DNA from: Desulfosporosinus acididurans
GTDB lineage: Bacteria > Bacillota > Desulfitobacteriia > Desulfitobacteriales > Desulfitobacteriaceae
Length of the DNA: 64,000 bases
Direction: 5' to 3'
Assembly: GCF_001029285.1 (NCBI RefSeq)
Contig: NZ_LDZY01000018.1
Location: 1 to 64,000 of the forward strand
The notes beneath the pieces are model-generated. The model was not told where the DNA came from, ran no database searches, and worked only from the letters and a program-made list of their open reading frames with translations. Made by a program: the position numbers and the translations under genes. This document shows, in pieces, positions 17,747 to 26,872 of the stretch; positions within the stretch are counted from its first letter, which is position 1; each line of letters opens with the position of its first letter.

Positions 17747-18175
17747 TTAAATCAAGTCCAACAGATCCCAATCCTGGTAGGTGAATGGGGCGCTTTCTTC
17801 GCCGTTTTTCTTAGCTTCCCAGTCAATTAAGGTTAACTCATCAAACATAACACCTTTTAAGACAATTCTTTCAGCTCCTAAGGATTGAGGGTCCGCAAGG
17901 TTAGAAACAATCGTATGTTCCGGTGTCTTCCCGGACTTAATCGCGTCGCTGTTGGCCTTGATCATCGCCGAAGTTACTTTATGGAGCTTCACTGTCCCTT
18001 TGAGCTCCATCCCAGTTACTTTCTGGCCGTCGACAAGGGTTCCGCACATGTTTATCGCCGTCTTTTTGAGCGTTACCTTTGCCTGAAGTGCCGATACCTC
18101 TGCCATCATATTTCCATCAAGCCACATTTCTCCCCAAGTCCCGTTTATAACCTGGTCCGCAGTATAGCTATCCAT
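17747..18175 (-). CDS. Tail tube protein, XkdM-like
   Basis: A 142-residue tube protein of the XkdM (DUF2001) type. Family features include the N-terminal NGTWGEMWLDGNMMAE, a basic beta core with GTVKLHKVTSAM, and the C-terminal strand IVLKGVMFDELTLIDWEAKKNG. It directly follows the sheath gene, the standard sheath-tube order of contractile tails. Confidence 0.92.
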   Translation of the reverse strand: MDSYTADQVINGTWGEMWLDGNMMAEVSALQAKVTLKKTAINMCGTLVDGQKVTGMELKGTVKLHKVTSAMIKANSDAIKSGKTPEHTIVSNLADPQSLGAERIVLKGVMFDELTLIDWEAKKNGEESAPFTYQDWDLLDLI

Positions 18176-18186
18176 GGTCTACCTCC

Positions 18187-19254
18187 TTAGTTAAGATTGA
18201 GATTAAGGGTTAAATCTTCCATAGCATCTAGAGGACGGTCAGTGCCGGTTAGGAAAACAAAGGACCCTGTGTTAGCATTCTTGAGATCCTGATCACTCAT
18301 AGTACTTGTATCAATACCTTGGCCCTGGAGGTAAAGTTTCTGGGCGTCGAGGTCAATCCCGACACTGTTTTTTCCTTTGTCTAAGAGCATTTGGCTTTCC
18401 AAGCCTTCCAGATAAGCATTAATAGCAGTTATGAGTAGGCACTTATGGTCGTAATCATTGGGGACTTTACCGACATAGTTGTCGCCAAAAGTTTTCTTAA
18501 TGTCATCGTGCTGCAGGTCCATAATGTCCACGATCTTGCACTTTTGCCAGTCTGCTGTTTTCGTGGCTGTCAAAGTAACCAGGCTATTTATTGCCCGCGC
18601 AATTTTCACCTTTTCCCCGTCGTTCATGAGCTCAAGACTCCCTGCGTTAATAAGCGTGTTAAATTGTGCCTGTGTATTATGCGGAACATCCTTGACTTCC
18701 GGCAAAACCTGATAGGTTGCGCTCATAGTCAGTGGTGTTCCGGCCATAATCCCGGCTATTCTGCTGCAGTAATCAGTTGCATTAACAGTTCCAGAAGCAA
18801 GGACAATGTTGTCTGTAGAAAAATTAATAACTCCTTCGTGGTCAGCAGCAGTATTCGGGAGAACCATTTTAGACTTAATGTCCTTGTTGTCTCTTAGGTC
18901 TTTTATCCAAGTCGCGACTGTAGACGCATCTGCAGCATCAATTCCTGGGATGGCTCCATAGTCCCACTTAACAGTTTCTAGGTAGCTCATGGCGGCTGAA
19001 TAATCTGTTGCCGTAGTTGGCTCGACATAGACAATCAGGCTGATGGGCGGCTGAACGCCCCCCTCATAGGCCAGATTGATTTGATTAAGGTTATAGGTTG
19101 AATAGTCCTGTGGTATTGCTGATGGATCAGTATAAACATTCGGGCCATTATGGACAGCATCTTTAAGCACAAGTGCTACAATGCCTCTTGAACCTCTTGC
19201 AATCGCACTTGCAGCCAGGGCTTTAAAGATGACTTCAATATTAGGTAATCCCAT
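18187..19254 (-). CDS. Tail sheath protein, XkdK-like
   Basis: A 355-residue contractile sheath subunit. The N-terminus MGLPNIEVIFKALAASAI with the RGSRGIVALVLKD strand is characteristic. The C-terminal domain (GLESQMLLDKGKNSVGIDLD ... FVFLTGTDRPLDAMEDLTL) matches the XkdK sheath core that makes interlocked strands. This gene makes the phage a myovirus. It overlaps the tail terminator gene by 14 bp. Confidence 0.95.
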   Translation of the reverse strand: MGLPNIEVIFKALAASAIARGSRGIVALVLKDAVHNGPNVYTDPSAIPQDYSTYNLNQINLAYEGGVQPPISLIVYVEPTTATDYSAAMSYLETVKWDYGAIPGIDAADASTVATWIKDLRDNKDIKSKMVLPNTAADHEGVINFSTDNIVLASGTVNATDYCSRIAGIMAGTPLTMSATYQVLPEVKDVPHNTQAQFNTLINAGSLELMNDGEKVKIARAINSLVTLTATKTADWQKCKIVDIMDLQHDDIKKTFGDNYVGKVPNDYDHKCLLITAINAYLEGLESQMLLDKGKNSVGIDLDAQKLYLQGQGIDTSTMSDQDLKNANTGSFVFLTGTDRPLDAMEDLTLNLNLN

Positions 19255-19690
19255 ATTGCTGACCTCCTAAGTTTAGGTTTAATGTCGTTGCGGATTCTGC
19301 TTCCGGCGTGGCGTCTGTGATTCCGTCGTAGTAGTTAAGGTCAAATTTGACGGAGTAAATTCGATCAATTTCATCAATGACCTCGCCTCTGAAATTACTT
19401 ATCATTTTCTTTTTTGCACCTATAGCCAAAACTGGGGTTAGAAGTCCCTTAAGGGTGTCATACATTTGCAGATTCTCTAAGTCGGTTCTGTTCTGAGAAA
19501 AATAGACAATCTCAACCATTACGGAATTCTCGCTTGTGTCCTTCTTGAATGTTTCGCTTTTCACCGGGGTTACGTTCACAAAAAAACAAGGCCGGGAAAA
19601 GCCTTCCTTGACCTCGTTTCCGTATGTCTTTAAGCCAGTCGGTTTTATCGCTGTGTTAACAGCCGTTTTAATATCTAAAAGTGTAATCAT
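19241..19690 (-). CDS. Tail terminator-like protein (DUF6838-type)
   Basis: A 149-residue protein between the gp10-like gene and the sheath, the place of tail terminator/completion proteins. It starts MITLLDIKTAVNTAIKPTGL, has the strand RPCFFVNVTPVKSETF and the segment YFSQNRTDLENLQMYDTL. The assignment rests on this pattern and position. Confidence 0.72.
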   Translation of the reverse strand: MITLLDIKTAVNTAIKPTGLKTYGNEVKEGFSRPCFFVNVTPVKSETFKKDTSENSVMVEIVYFSQNRTDLENLQMYDTLKGLLTPVLAIGAKKKMISNFRGEVIDEIDRIYSVKFDLNYYDGITDATPEAESATTLNLNLGGQQYGIT

Positions 19691-20112
19691 TTGAGATCCC
19701 CCAAAACATTATCAAGCCAAGTATTGACGATCGCCGGCATCTCTTGGTCGAGCTCTATCATTGCTGTTTCGACCATATGCTTACCCTCAACAAAGCCAGG
19801 ATCAAGCACTGGGCCACCCTTTTTGTTCTTAATTTCGTGCCCGTTTTCGACCAAGTGAAAGAGAGGGCTTTTATTAGTCATGGTTATAAATGAACCCTCC
19901 TTTTCGTATTCTACCTTCGATAGCTTATATTGATCTTTCAGATGCTTCATGCTTTTTCCGACCGGTGTCTTGTCCTTCGCACTAGTCTTAAGGGCCTGGC
20001 CTAACTTCTTAAGGACCTCTTCTTCTTTATAGGGATATTGGGACCTTACTGCATCAAGTCTTGTCTTCAGGTCCTCAATCCCCACAAATGTAATTTCAAA
20101 ATCATCAGCCAT
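19687..20112 (-). CDS. HK97 gp10-like head-tail connector protein
   Basis: A 141-residue protein; the ATG at 20112 is used because a GAAAGG site lies 10 nt before it. Family pattern: an N-terminal EITFVGIEDLKTRLDAV, ALKTSAKDKTPVGKSMKHLKD, then SPLFHLVENGHEI and a C-terminal helix. It acts at the head-tail junction and overlaps the stopper gene by 8 bp. Confidence 0.87.
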   Translation of the reverse strand: MADDFEITFVGIEDLKTRLDAVRSQYPYKEEEVLKKLGQALKTSAKDKTPVGKSMKHLKDQYKLSKVEYEKEGSFITMTNKSPLFHLVENGHEIKNKKGGPVLDPGFVEGKHMVETAMIELDQEMPAIVNTWLDNVLGDLK

Positions 20113-20455
20113 TTTTAGCAATCCTTTCGATAGCCATGATTTCTAAAAGTTCATTGTGCTCGAATGGGTTGATAATGTCTTGAATTAAAAACGTCCGGTC
20201 TTTGAATTGGATCTGCATGTCTGGCGTCACTCCCGCGAGATATCGAATGGTGATTTTGTACGTTAGCTCTGCCTGGTATTTCTTCGCCTCCATGTAATCT
20301 CTTCCTCTGACCGGTGAAACACTAGCCCACACGGTCGTGAATATACTCGGGACTAAAATCGTTTCTTGGGCTTCATTAGTGCTTTCAACCCAGGTGAGTA
20401 GCGTGATCCGCTTGTTTAGGCTGCCTAAATTGAAGCCCGGAGTTCTAACACCCAT
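20105..20455 (-). CDS. Head closure (stopper) protein, SPP1 gp16-like
   Basis: A 116-residue head-tail adaptor. The N-terminal LGSLNKRITLLTWVE and the core SIFTTVWASVSPVRGRDYMEAKKYQAE-type strand (described in pieces), followed by RYLAGVTPDMQIQFKDRTF and the ending IMAIERI, are standard for this family. It plugs the portal/connector channel after DNA packaging. Confidence 0.9.
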   Translation of the reverse strand: MGVRTPGFNLGSLNKRITLLTWVESTNEAQETILVPSIFTTVWASVSPVRGRDYMEAKKYQAELTYKITIRYLAGVTPDMQIQFKDRTFLIQDIINPFEHNELLEIMAIERIAKNG

Positions 20456-20458
20456 TGC

Positions 20459-21049
20459 TTACCACTCCAATGTAATCACACGATGCGGCTGGAGAAGTGC
20501 ATCAACCGAGTAATTTAACTCTGTTAATCTTCTATCCACCATCGGTTCACGATTTGTGTACCACTGTCCAATGAGCAAATACATAGCCTGTTTAATCCCT
20601 TCCGGCATTGGATTGGCTGCGTTGTAACCAGCAGTAAAATTAATGATCACTGCACCGGCAGGCCATGGAATGTAAATAGGCCAGAATCGGTTATAGGCCA
20701 GGACAATCCTTCCTGGCTCACTGTCATAATCTAAAATAATTGTTTCTGGATCGATATCCCTCATCACACCGTAGCAGTCCTTGTATTGCGCACTGATAAT
20801 ATTTTGGAGAGGCGGCCTTGGTATCTCAATAAAGTCTCTGTCCGATGGGAAGTCCTCCAGCACAAGCTCAAAGGATTCAGTGCCAAGAGCGCGCATTGTT
20901 GCCGATTCGCAATAATCTCTTGCCGAAGAGACCAAAGAACTTATGAAGGCATCGTCATCATCAAGGTCGACTCTTAAGAAGTTCTTTGCTTCAGCGAGAG
21001 TCATAGGCTCAGCAGCTATAGGGGTTTTTAAATTAAGAGTTAATGCCAC
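20459..21049 (-). CDS. Head-tail connector protein, HK97 gp6-like
   Basis: A 196-residue connector starting at GTG. The N-terminus LAEAKNFLRVDLDDDDAFIS and SLVSSARDYCESATMRAL are the classic gp6-like (DNA packaging) signature. The C-terminal half has PMPEGIKQAMYLLIGQWYTN and NREPM. It docks below the portal as a ring and is followed by the stopper gene at 3 bp. Confidence 0.92.
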   Translation of the reverse strand: MALTLNLKTPIAAEPMTLAEAKNFLRVDLDDDDAFISSLVSSARDYCESATMRALGTESFELVLEDFPSDRDFIEIPRPPLQNIISAQYKDCYGVMRDIDPETIILDYDSEPGRIVLAYNRFWPIYIPWPAGAVIINFTAGYNAANPMPEGIKQAMYLLIGQWYTNREPMVDRRLTELNYSVDALLQPHRVITLEW

Positions 21050-21064
21050 GATTAGCCACCGCCC

Positions 21065-21286
21065 TTAAAGCGTGATCCCTACGGCCTTTAAGGCATCGAT
21101 GATGGAATCGATTGCCGCTCGGCCTTCAGCGTCAATCGTTGTCCCGCCCGTTGGCTTAGTAATGGCCCCGGCCTGAGCCCCATTCGAGGTAATTCCGCCG
21201 CCTTGAATATCTAATTTGCCACCAATAACAAGAGTATCCCCGCCATCGGTTTCATAGTTCTTGCAGTTGTAAGTTTGGTCCGGCAT
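21065..21286 (-). CDS. Small head fibre-like protein
   Basis: A 73-residue acidic, Gly-rich protein. It has a beta-like Gly/Asp pattern (GGDTLVIGGKLDIQGGGI), then the AITKPTGGTTIDAEGRAAID helix seen in small head-fibre-type proteins of Firmicute phages. It lies directly after the capsid genes with a good AGAAAGGAG site. A capsid-surface role is likely but not proven. Confidence 0.65.
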   Translation of the reverse strand: MPDQTYNCKNYETDGGDTLVIGGKLDIQGGGITSNGAQAGAITKPTGGTTIDAEGRAAIDSIIDALKAVGITL

Positions 21287-21328
21287 GGCTTTCTCCTTTC
21301 ATTTTAGAAGGGGCTAAACGCCCCTAAA

Positions 21329-21766
21329 TTATACTTCGTCTGGGCTAATAGCTAATGCCGATGCGATAACCGATGGATCAATTTCCGTTGGCTTGGCCCC
21401 GGATTGGTATTGAATCGCAATAATGGCCCCGATTTCTGCGTTTTGAATCGTTGGTGTTAACACCGCCTGGAGATACCGTTTATTAGGACGATAAACGTCA
21501 AGCACAATGCACTTATTAGAATCAGCAGCCCCTGCAGTAAAGGAAGCTGAAGCTCCTGATAGGTCTTTGGCTGCAGTCATAGGATTAACCACATCTTCTT
21601 GGGCCTTTAGCGTGACTACGGCGGCAGCTGTGACCGTTCCAAGGGCTGCAACAAATACTACCCCTGCGAATCCTTGCATATCTACTACGACCGAAGTTTG
21701 AGCAGCAATACCGGCTGCGACATGGCCTAAGACCTGGGATATTTTAACGTCCTTGCTAAGATTCAT
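21329..21766 (-). CDS. Hypothetical capsid-associated protein
   Basis: A 145-residue, Ala/Val-rich protein immediately after the major capsid gene. It shows many short strands (TSVVVDMQGFAGVVFVAAL, AAAVVTLKAQEDV, CIVLDVYRPNKRYLQAVL) like capsid decoration or head-stabilising proteins. No firm family is recognised, so the call rests on gene order and composition. Confidence 0.6.
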   Translation of the reverse strand: MNLSKDVKISQVLGHVAAGIAAQTSVVVDMQGFAGVVFVAALGTVTAAAVVTLKAQEDVVNPMTAAKDLSGASASFTAGAADSNKCIVLDVYRPNKRYLQAVLTPTIQNAEIGAIIAIQYQSGAKPTEIDPSVIASALAISPDEV

Positions 21767-21810
21767 TGAGTCTTACCTCACTTTCATAGATTGGCGGGCT
21801 AAAGCTCACC

Positions 21811-23004
21811 TTATTGCAATTTAATTCGAGCAAAAGATTCCTCAAGTACCGGCATTCCATCGTTGGCCGATCGAGCGATAAAGTCAACTTGGTTTGTACG
21901 AGCGTAAAGCTCAAAGAGTGCCTGAATTTCCATATCCATTGAATCCACGATCCAATACTGAGAAAGATCGCCAATTATTCCGGCATAATCACCAGATGAG
22001 AAAGAGTCAGGGGCATATTCAGACATTAAGAACGGCACTCCAAGCAAGAGATCTGGTTCGCTGTTCATCACTGATTGCCGCCAGATATACTGCCCATCGC
22101 CGTCTTTAATCTTGGCCAACTGTTTAATAGCGTCTCGGTGGTAAATCCATTTCATATTCTTCCAGTATTGCTGCTTGATCGAGAACTTCGCTTCGATAAG
22201 AGTGTCAAAATTCAAAAGACCAGTTACATCTCTTGCAGTGCTAATACCTAAATCTGATGGAGTGAACAGCCCAAGCGCTTCTTCTGCCCCATCACCGGTC
22301 ATGAACTCTTGTTCTTGAGTTTGCCCAAAGGCATAAGCAAGCTCCTCTCGTACAATCTCTTCAGGATCAATCACAGAATTCTGCAGGAGTGGTTTAGATA
22401 CTAAAATTTCAGCTGTAAGCCACTTAGGACGGAACTCACGTTTTCCAAAGGCAAGTTGTTTATCCGGGATAGGAGCTGCAAGCTCCGATCCTCTTACAGC
22501 CCTGCTCGCACGTTGAGTCCGTTTCGGGAATCCTAAAGAATGGGTACCTTTGATCGTAAATTTACGTGCATATTGGCGAATGAAAAAGTAATTATCCAAG
22601 TCTTTAATAAGCTGAGCGACCAATTGTTCAGGAGCCACTAAATAACCGGCTTGTGTGGCATTCGTCATTTGCAAATCACGATATTCGGAGAAGTTACCTG
22701 TTCTCAACCCGCCAACAAAAGATGCCCTAATTTCCTTTTTCTTTTCTTCTGCAGCGCGTCCTTCAGGATCAGTTACTTTGTTTGGATCGGTATCCTCAAC
22801 CTTTCCGAGCCCGCGCTCAAGGGATTGTTGACGCTCCTCGCGTTCAATTTCTTTCGAGAGCTTTTCGACATCGGTCATAGCTGCATTATAGGAGTTTTCT
22901 TCTTCCGTCGTAAGATCGCGGCTCTCTTGTTCGGCTTTATCGAGGATGGATCGGGCCTGAGTAACAATTGTAGCGCGTTTTTGTTTCTTTTCCGTGATGG
23001 TCAT
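21811..23004 (-). CDS. Major capsid protein, HK97 fold
   Basis: A 397-residue precursor. The ATG at 23004 follows an AGAGGTG site by 6 nt. Residues 1-~85 are a charged coiled-coil scaffold-like delta domain (SILDKAEQESRDLTTEEENS; REERQQSLERGLGKVEDTD) that the prohead protease would remove. The mature part begins near the TQAGYLVAPEQLVAQLIKDL segment and has the HK97 E-loop and spine pattern. Its neighbours (protease upstream, connectors downstream) fix the assignment. Confidence 0.95.
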   Translation of the reverse strand: MTITEKKQKRATIVTQARSILDKAEQESRDLTTEEENSYNAAMTDVEKLSKEIEREERQQSLERGLGKVEDTDPNKVTDPEGRAAEEKKKEIRASFVGGLRTGNFSEYRDLQMTNATQAGYLVAPEQLVAQLIKDLDNYFFIRQYARKFTIKGTHSLGFPKRTQRASRAVRGSELAAPIPDKQLAFGKREFRPKWLTAEILVSKPLLQNSVIDPEEIVREELAYAFGQTQEQEFMTGDGAEEALGLFTPSDLGISTARDVTGLLNFDTLIEAKFSIKQQYWKNMKWIYHRDAIKQLAKIKDGDGQYIWRQSVMNSEPDLLLGVPFLMSEYAPDSFSSGDYAGIIGDLSQYWIVDSMDMEIQALFELYARTNQVDFIARSANDGMPVLEESFARIKLQ

Positions 23005-23036
23005 TATATACACCTCTCTTTTTGGTTTTTGGCATT

Positions 23037-23058
23037 AAAAAAGCGCATTTTCATGCGC
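23037..23058 (-). terminator. Hairpin with T-run between prohead protease and capsid genes
   Basis: On the minus strand GCGCAT-GAAA-ATGCGC is followed by TTTTTT, a textbook intrinsic terminator with a GNRA loop. It lies in the 66-bp gap ahead of the major capsid gene. Confidence 0.8.
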
Positions 23059-23070
23059 GCATACCCCGAT

Positions 23071-23685
23071 TTAGAAGCATTTTTCGGTTAAATTTAGTCG
23101 TTTTCTTAGTATATTAAGCCTTTTATTAGGGGCTCCGAGTGACCTTTTTTCTTTGAGAATATCCAGGCAACGCTGAGAGACTATACTCTCTGTCTGCTCA
23201 TAAGCCGGGTATGTGACTGGAGAAACGTCATATAGGCGCTTGCAGGCGAGTAAAGTTCGGACATAAATATCGTTTGCCTCGTCATATTCCCAGGAATCAC
23301 CATTGTTCTCATAGTCAACTGAAAAGGCAAATGAACTTTGATTGATATCCCCTCGCTCCATGCTAACTATAAGATCGTTCGCATATGAGGTGTTAGGTGG
23401 AATAATGTCATATCTCAGGCCAAATTCATCCACGGAAAGTTTTACTGTCCCGGACGCTGTTCGCCCAAGGATAAGATTCATATCGTGGTTAATAAGCCCC
23501 CGAACGTCGTCCTTAAGAACGCCATCAAAAAATCGTGGATCAATCTGTTCAACGAAGCCACCGAGATCTTGGGACCTCACTCCAAACTTTGCGGCATAAC
23601 CAACGATTGTTTTATTGCCGTCATCAGCTGCTCTGACTTCCACCTTCTCCATTATTGTTCTGCGCTCCACTTGCGGCGTTGGCAT
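23071..23685 (-). CDS. HK97 prohead protease
   Basis: A 204-residue protease; the ATG at 23685 lies 5 nt after AAGGAGGTGA, while the longer frame starts inside that site. The fold pattern is that of peptidase U35: IVGYAAKFGVRSQDLGGFVE, then the catalytic His in RGLINHDMNLILGR, and Ser in DINQSSFAFSV. It processes the capsid protein's delta domain. Its start overlaps the end of the portal gene by 62 bp. Confidence 0.92.
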   Translation of the reverse strand: MPTPQVERRTIMEKVEVRAADDGNKTIVGYAAKFGVRSQDLGGFVEQIDPRFFDGVLKDDVRGLINHDMNLILGRTASGTVKLSVDEFGLRYDIIPPNTSYANDLIVSMERGDINQSSFAFSVDYENNGDSWEYDEANDIYVRTLLACKRLYDVSPVTYPAYEQTESIVSQRCLDILKEKRSLGAPNKRLNILRKRLNLTEKCF

Positions 23686-24916
23686 TTGTATCACCTCCTT
23701 GAAGTATTAACTTTTTAGGCTGCATGGTGCTGTTTATGAAATACTCTTGCCCCTGCCCGTCAGGTTGTGGGTTCATATCTTCCAGCTCGCGTATTTCATC
23801 AGCATTCCAAACTCCGTCTTGTATCATCATGTGATAGCCGCTCATTCTTGCCTGGAATGCTCCGCGAAGCAGGGCGTCTACAGTCGCCTTTGCAAAGTAT
23901 TTCTTGCGCTCCGATGGTGTCAGTAAGCATTTAAAAACGGCTTGCTCCCACTTAACCAGCCATGGCATTAGGCTATAAGTCACATACTCGAGAGACTTCT
24001 GCTCAATATTTGAGAATGTTGCGCCCTCAAAGTCCATAATCATGTGCGGCGGGACATTGAAAAAACGCGCGATTTCAACAACTTGAAACTTGCGCGTCTC
24101 TAAAAACTGTGCATTATTCGGCGGAATAGTAAGTTGAGTGAATTTTAATCCCTCTTCGAGGAAGATAAGCCGGTTAGAATTTTTCAATCCCTGATATTTA
24201 TCCGTCATGCTTTCGACATATCTGTCATACGCCTTGTCGCTCATCTTACCAGGATATTCAACGATGCCGCTCCCTATCGTTCCCTGCCCGAAAAACCTAG
24301 CCCCGAATTCCTGTGCCGCCAGGCCTAAACCAATAGCCTCTTTAGCAAGCTGAATGGGTTGAAACGTATTCACTGAGTCAAAGCCCATACCCGGTAACTC
24401 AAACACTTGCTCAGGATAGAGCTCTGACTGGCTCCCATCAGGATTACTCACTAAATAGACAAGTTCTTTAGTCCGTGTGTTGCGTGCTGGCCTGACATAT
24501 TTAGTGGGGATAGGCCAGAGAGCAACAACATTTCCGCTTGCATCTCTCTGAATTTCGGCAATGGCACGTTCGCAAAGAAGAGCGTTAACCATCATAATTT
24601 GCCTAAATTGGAACGATGTACATTCCGGATTTGGTATGTCGTGCAAGATAGAGTACAAAGGATGATAGGTGGCCTTCTCTTTGCCGACTTTAAGCGCCTT
24701 ATATAATGGAAATGGGAGCATGGCTATGCTTTCAGAGAGAAGCCTAATACAAGCGAAAACGGCAATGAGCTTCACGGCATTTTCTTCATTAACCGGCACA
24801 CCGGATGCTACAGGTGGACCTCCTGAAAACCAATCCCTAAGCCATTGGGCCGGATTAACCAGGCCGGTACCTGAGTTATCTCTAATATCAGCTTTGATTT
24901 TTGTAACGAGTCCCAA
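23624..24916 (-). CDS. Portal protein, HK97 type
   Basis: A 430-residue portal with a TTG start after AGGAGGTGA. Characteristic patterns: AVFACIRLLSESIAMLPFPL near the N-terminus, then IAEIQRDASGNVVALWPI, NPDGSQSELYPEQVFELPGM and the C-terminal FNVPPHMIMDFEGATFSNIE. It forms the dodecameric DNA gate of the head. It is coupled to a small membrane protein gene upstream. Confidence 0.95.
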   Translation of the reverse strand: MGLVTKIKADIRDNSGTGLVNPAQWLRDWFSGGPPVASGVPVNEENAVKLIAVFACIRLLSESIAMLPFPLYKALKVGKEKATYHPLYSILHDIPNPECTSFQFRQIMMVNALLCERAIAEIQRDASGNVVALWPIPTKYVRPARNTRTKELVYLVSNPDGSQSELYPEQVFELPGMGFDSVNTFQPIQLAKEAIGLGLAAQEFGARFFGQGTIGSGIVEYPGKMSDKAYDRYVESMTDKYQGLKNSNRLIFLEEGLKFTQLTIPPNNAQFLETRKFQVVEIARFFNVPPHMIMDFEGATFSNIEQKSLEYVTYSLMPWLVKWEQAVFKCLLTPSERKKYFAKATVDALLRGAFQARMSGYHMMIQDGVWNADEIRELEDMNPQPDGQGQEYFINSTMQPKKLILQGGDTNANAASGAQNNNGEGGSQSS

Positions 24917-24918
24917 TA

Positions 24919-25098
24919 CTAATCACCTCCTCCCCTGGCCTTCTTCGGGCTCATGAGAAAGGCAAGAACAATACAAGCTGTACCAAGGAAGATGATTGAG
25001 GCTGGAATATAGATGAGGTATAAACCGATTGTTAAGAGCGCTATCCCGAGAATAAGTAATAGATCCGATAATTCAATCTTAAAATTTAAGTTAAACAA
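24919..25098 (-). CDS. Small two-helix membrane protein between terminase and portal
   Basis: A 59-codon frame with a TTG start 6 nt after AGGAGG, ending 2 bp before the portal start. It encodes two hydrophobic segments (LLLILGIALLTIGLYLIYI and ASIIFLGTACIVLAFLM) and a basic Gly tail. Small membrane proteins occur at this place in several Firmicute phages; the function is unknown. Confidence 0.75.
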   Translation of the reverse strand: MFNLNFKIELSDLLLILGIALLTIGLYLIYIPASIIFLGTACIVLAFLMSPKKARGGGD

Positions 25099-25110
25099 AA
25101 CTTCACCTCC

Positions 25111-26817
25111 TCATCGTACGCCTCGGGTTTCATATACAGATGTTGAATCTTCGTTTACCATAGCCCTGCAATGTGCATTGATAACCGCTGCAATTGGATC
25201 TATTCTTTGTTTGCTTTTAGATTTATCCAACATAAACGTTTCATTAGGCGCCATTTTTGTAATAGCATTGCCGATAGCCCAGGTAAGCACCGGATTATTG
25301 TTGTGTATCACATTCCCTTGGTACACTTCTTCACGAAAGTTTTTAGTTGGCTCTCCCAGCTTCTGCATCCCCTGCCTGATATCAACGCACGTATACCCTT
25401 GAGTAGTCATCTCAGTCCCAAACATATTAGCGTTCCATTTGTCGTAACAAAGCTCTTTCGGAATGAATCCATATTTCTCATTAGTAGTGTTGATGTACTC
25501 AATTACAAAGTCATAGTCCACGACTTCACCAGGTGTTAGTGTGATCCATCCCTTTTTCACCCAGAAATCGTAAGGCACTTTATCTGTGGCCATTTTTTCA
25601 TTAAGCCTTTCCTCTGGCATGAACGAATGACAGAGCACGTAATATTTACCCTCGATTTCAAACTCATGAGCCACGCTCGTTAAGTCCAAAGTTGCGGATA
25701 AGTCTGCGCCAATCGTACATTCCTCTCCCCTTAGAATTTCTATGTCAAAGTTCTGCCCACATTTGGCCCATTTTGAGAGATCCATATATCCAAATTCTCG
25801 CATCTGCACCCAAACATTGAGTGTTTTAGTGAGAAAGTCTCGCATTTTTTCAGGGGCCTCTAGAGCTAAATTGAGCCTTTTTCTAATTGAATCAATGCCC
25901 TCAGGATAAGAACATACAATTGGATTGGCTTTCTCCCAAACGGCTTCATTCTTAATTCCGTCGTCCTTCTCAAGATCTTCTTTGTCAAGTTCATTGATCA
26001 TTACGAAGTAGTTTTCATTCTCATAAGGGTTATAGGGGTCTAAAATATGAGAAACAAGTTTATACTCAACAGAATAACAAGGGTTCGAAAGATCAAAGCC
26101 GGCTGTGGTTATGATCATTAGTAACGGCTGGGGCCTAGCAACCATACCGCTATCAATAATGTCATACATTTCGGATGTTTCATGAGCGTGGTATTCGTCG
26201 ATAATGCCACATTGAGGGTTATACCCGTCACCTTTTTTACCGTCCTCTTTGCTAAGCGCCTCCATGATAGATCCGGTCTTTTTATGGACTATTTGCCCAT
26301 AAGCAATCTTGTATTTTCCCTTAAGCTCAGGGCATCCATCAAGCATTGCCACGGTCTCATCATAGACAATCCTGGCTTGTTTTCTTTTGGTAGCTGTACA
26401 ATAAACCTCTGAAGCTCCTTCGCCGAACGCCATTTCTTCATAACTTCCAACACATGAAAGACTCTGAGACTTAGCATTTTTACGACCTACTTGCCAATAT
26501 GCTTTGTTAAATCGTCGGTACCCGGTGTCCTTGTGGATCCAGCCGTAGATATTCCCAAATACGAACTTTTGTATGATATGGGGTTCAATGTGCTCCCCCT
26601 TCAGGATTCCTTTACGATGCTTGAACAATCGCATCCAATCAAGGAAACGATTTGCTTTTTCTTCGGAAAATACAAAAGGGAACTCGTCAGTTCCCTCTCT
26701 GTCTAAATCTCTTAAGAATCTTTCACAGGCCCATTTGTGTTTTTGGCAAGCAGTTATCTTTCCGGAGGTGACATCTTGTGAGTATTGGATTAGATCATCA
26801 CGTAGTTCCCCCATCAC
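25111..26817 (-). CDS. Terminase large subunit
   Basis: A 568-residue packaging motor and nuclease. The ATPase part has the adapted Walker A region YWQVGRKNAKSQSLS, the B motif near YNPQCGIIDEYHAHETS (Asp-Glu), and LMIITTAGFDLSNPCY as the coupling segment. The nuclease part has the acidic residues in CTIGADLSATLDLTSVA and around FIPKELCYDKWNA. The start is GTG 26817 or the adjacent ATG 26814. It is separated from terS by a structured RNA and a terminator, so its expression may need readthrough. Confidence 0.95.
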   Translation of the reverse strand: MMGELRDDLIQYSQDVTSGKITACQKHKWACERFLRDLDREGTDEFPFVFSEEKANRFLDWMRLFKHRKGILKGEHIEPHIIQKFVFGNIYGWIHKDTGYRRFNKAYWQVGRKNAKSQSLSCVGSYEEMAFGEGASEVYCTATKRKQARIVYDETVAMLDGCPELKGKYKIAYGQIVHKKTGSIMEALSKEDGKKGDGYNPQCGIIDEYHAHETSEMYDIIDSGMVARPQPLLMIITTAGFDLSNPCYSVEYKLVSHILDPYNPYENENYFVMINELDKEDLEKDDGIKNEAVWEKANPIVCSYPEGIDSIRKRLNLALEAPEKMRDFLTKTLNVWVQMREFGYMDLSKWAKCGQNFDIEILRGEECTIGADLSATLDLTSVAHEFEIEGKYYVLCHSFMPEERLNEKMATDKVPYDFWVKKGWITLTPGEVVDYDFVIEYINTTNEKYGFIPKELCYDKWNANMFGTEMTTQGYTCVDIRQGMQKLGEPTKNFREEVYQGNVIHNNNPVLTWAIGNAITKMAPNETFMLDKSKSKQRIDPIAAVINAHCRAMVNEDSTSVYETRGVR

Positions 26818-26851
26818 CTCACCTACTTATACTGTGTCTTAGATTAGGCAT

Positions 26852-26872
26852 AATAAAAGAGCCTTTCGGCTC
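26852..26872 (-). terminator. Terminator after the terS-terL intergenic RNA
   Basis: On the minus strand GAGCC-GAAA-GGCTC is followed by TTTTATT. It lies 35 bp before the terL start and just after the tRNA-like RNA. Confidence 0.85.
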
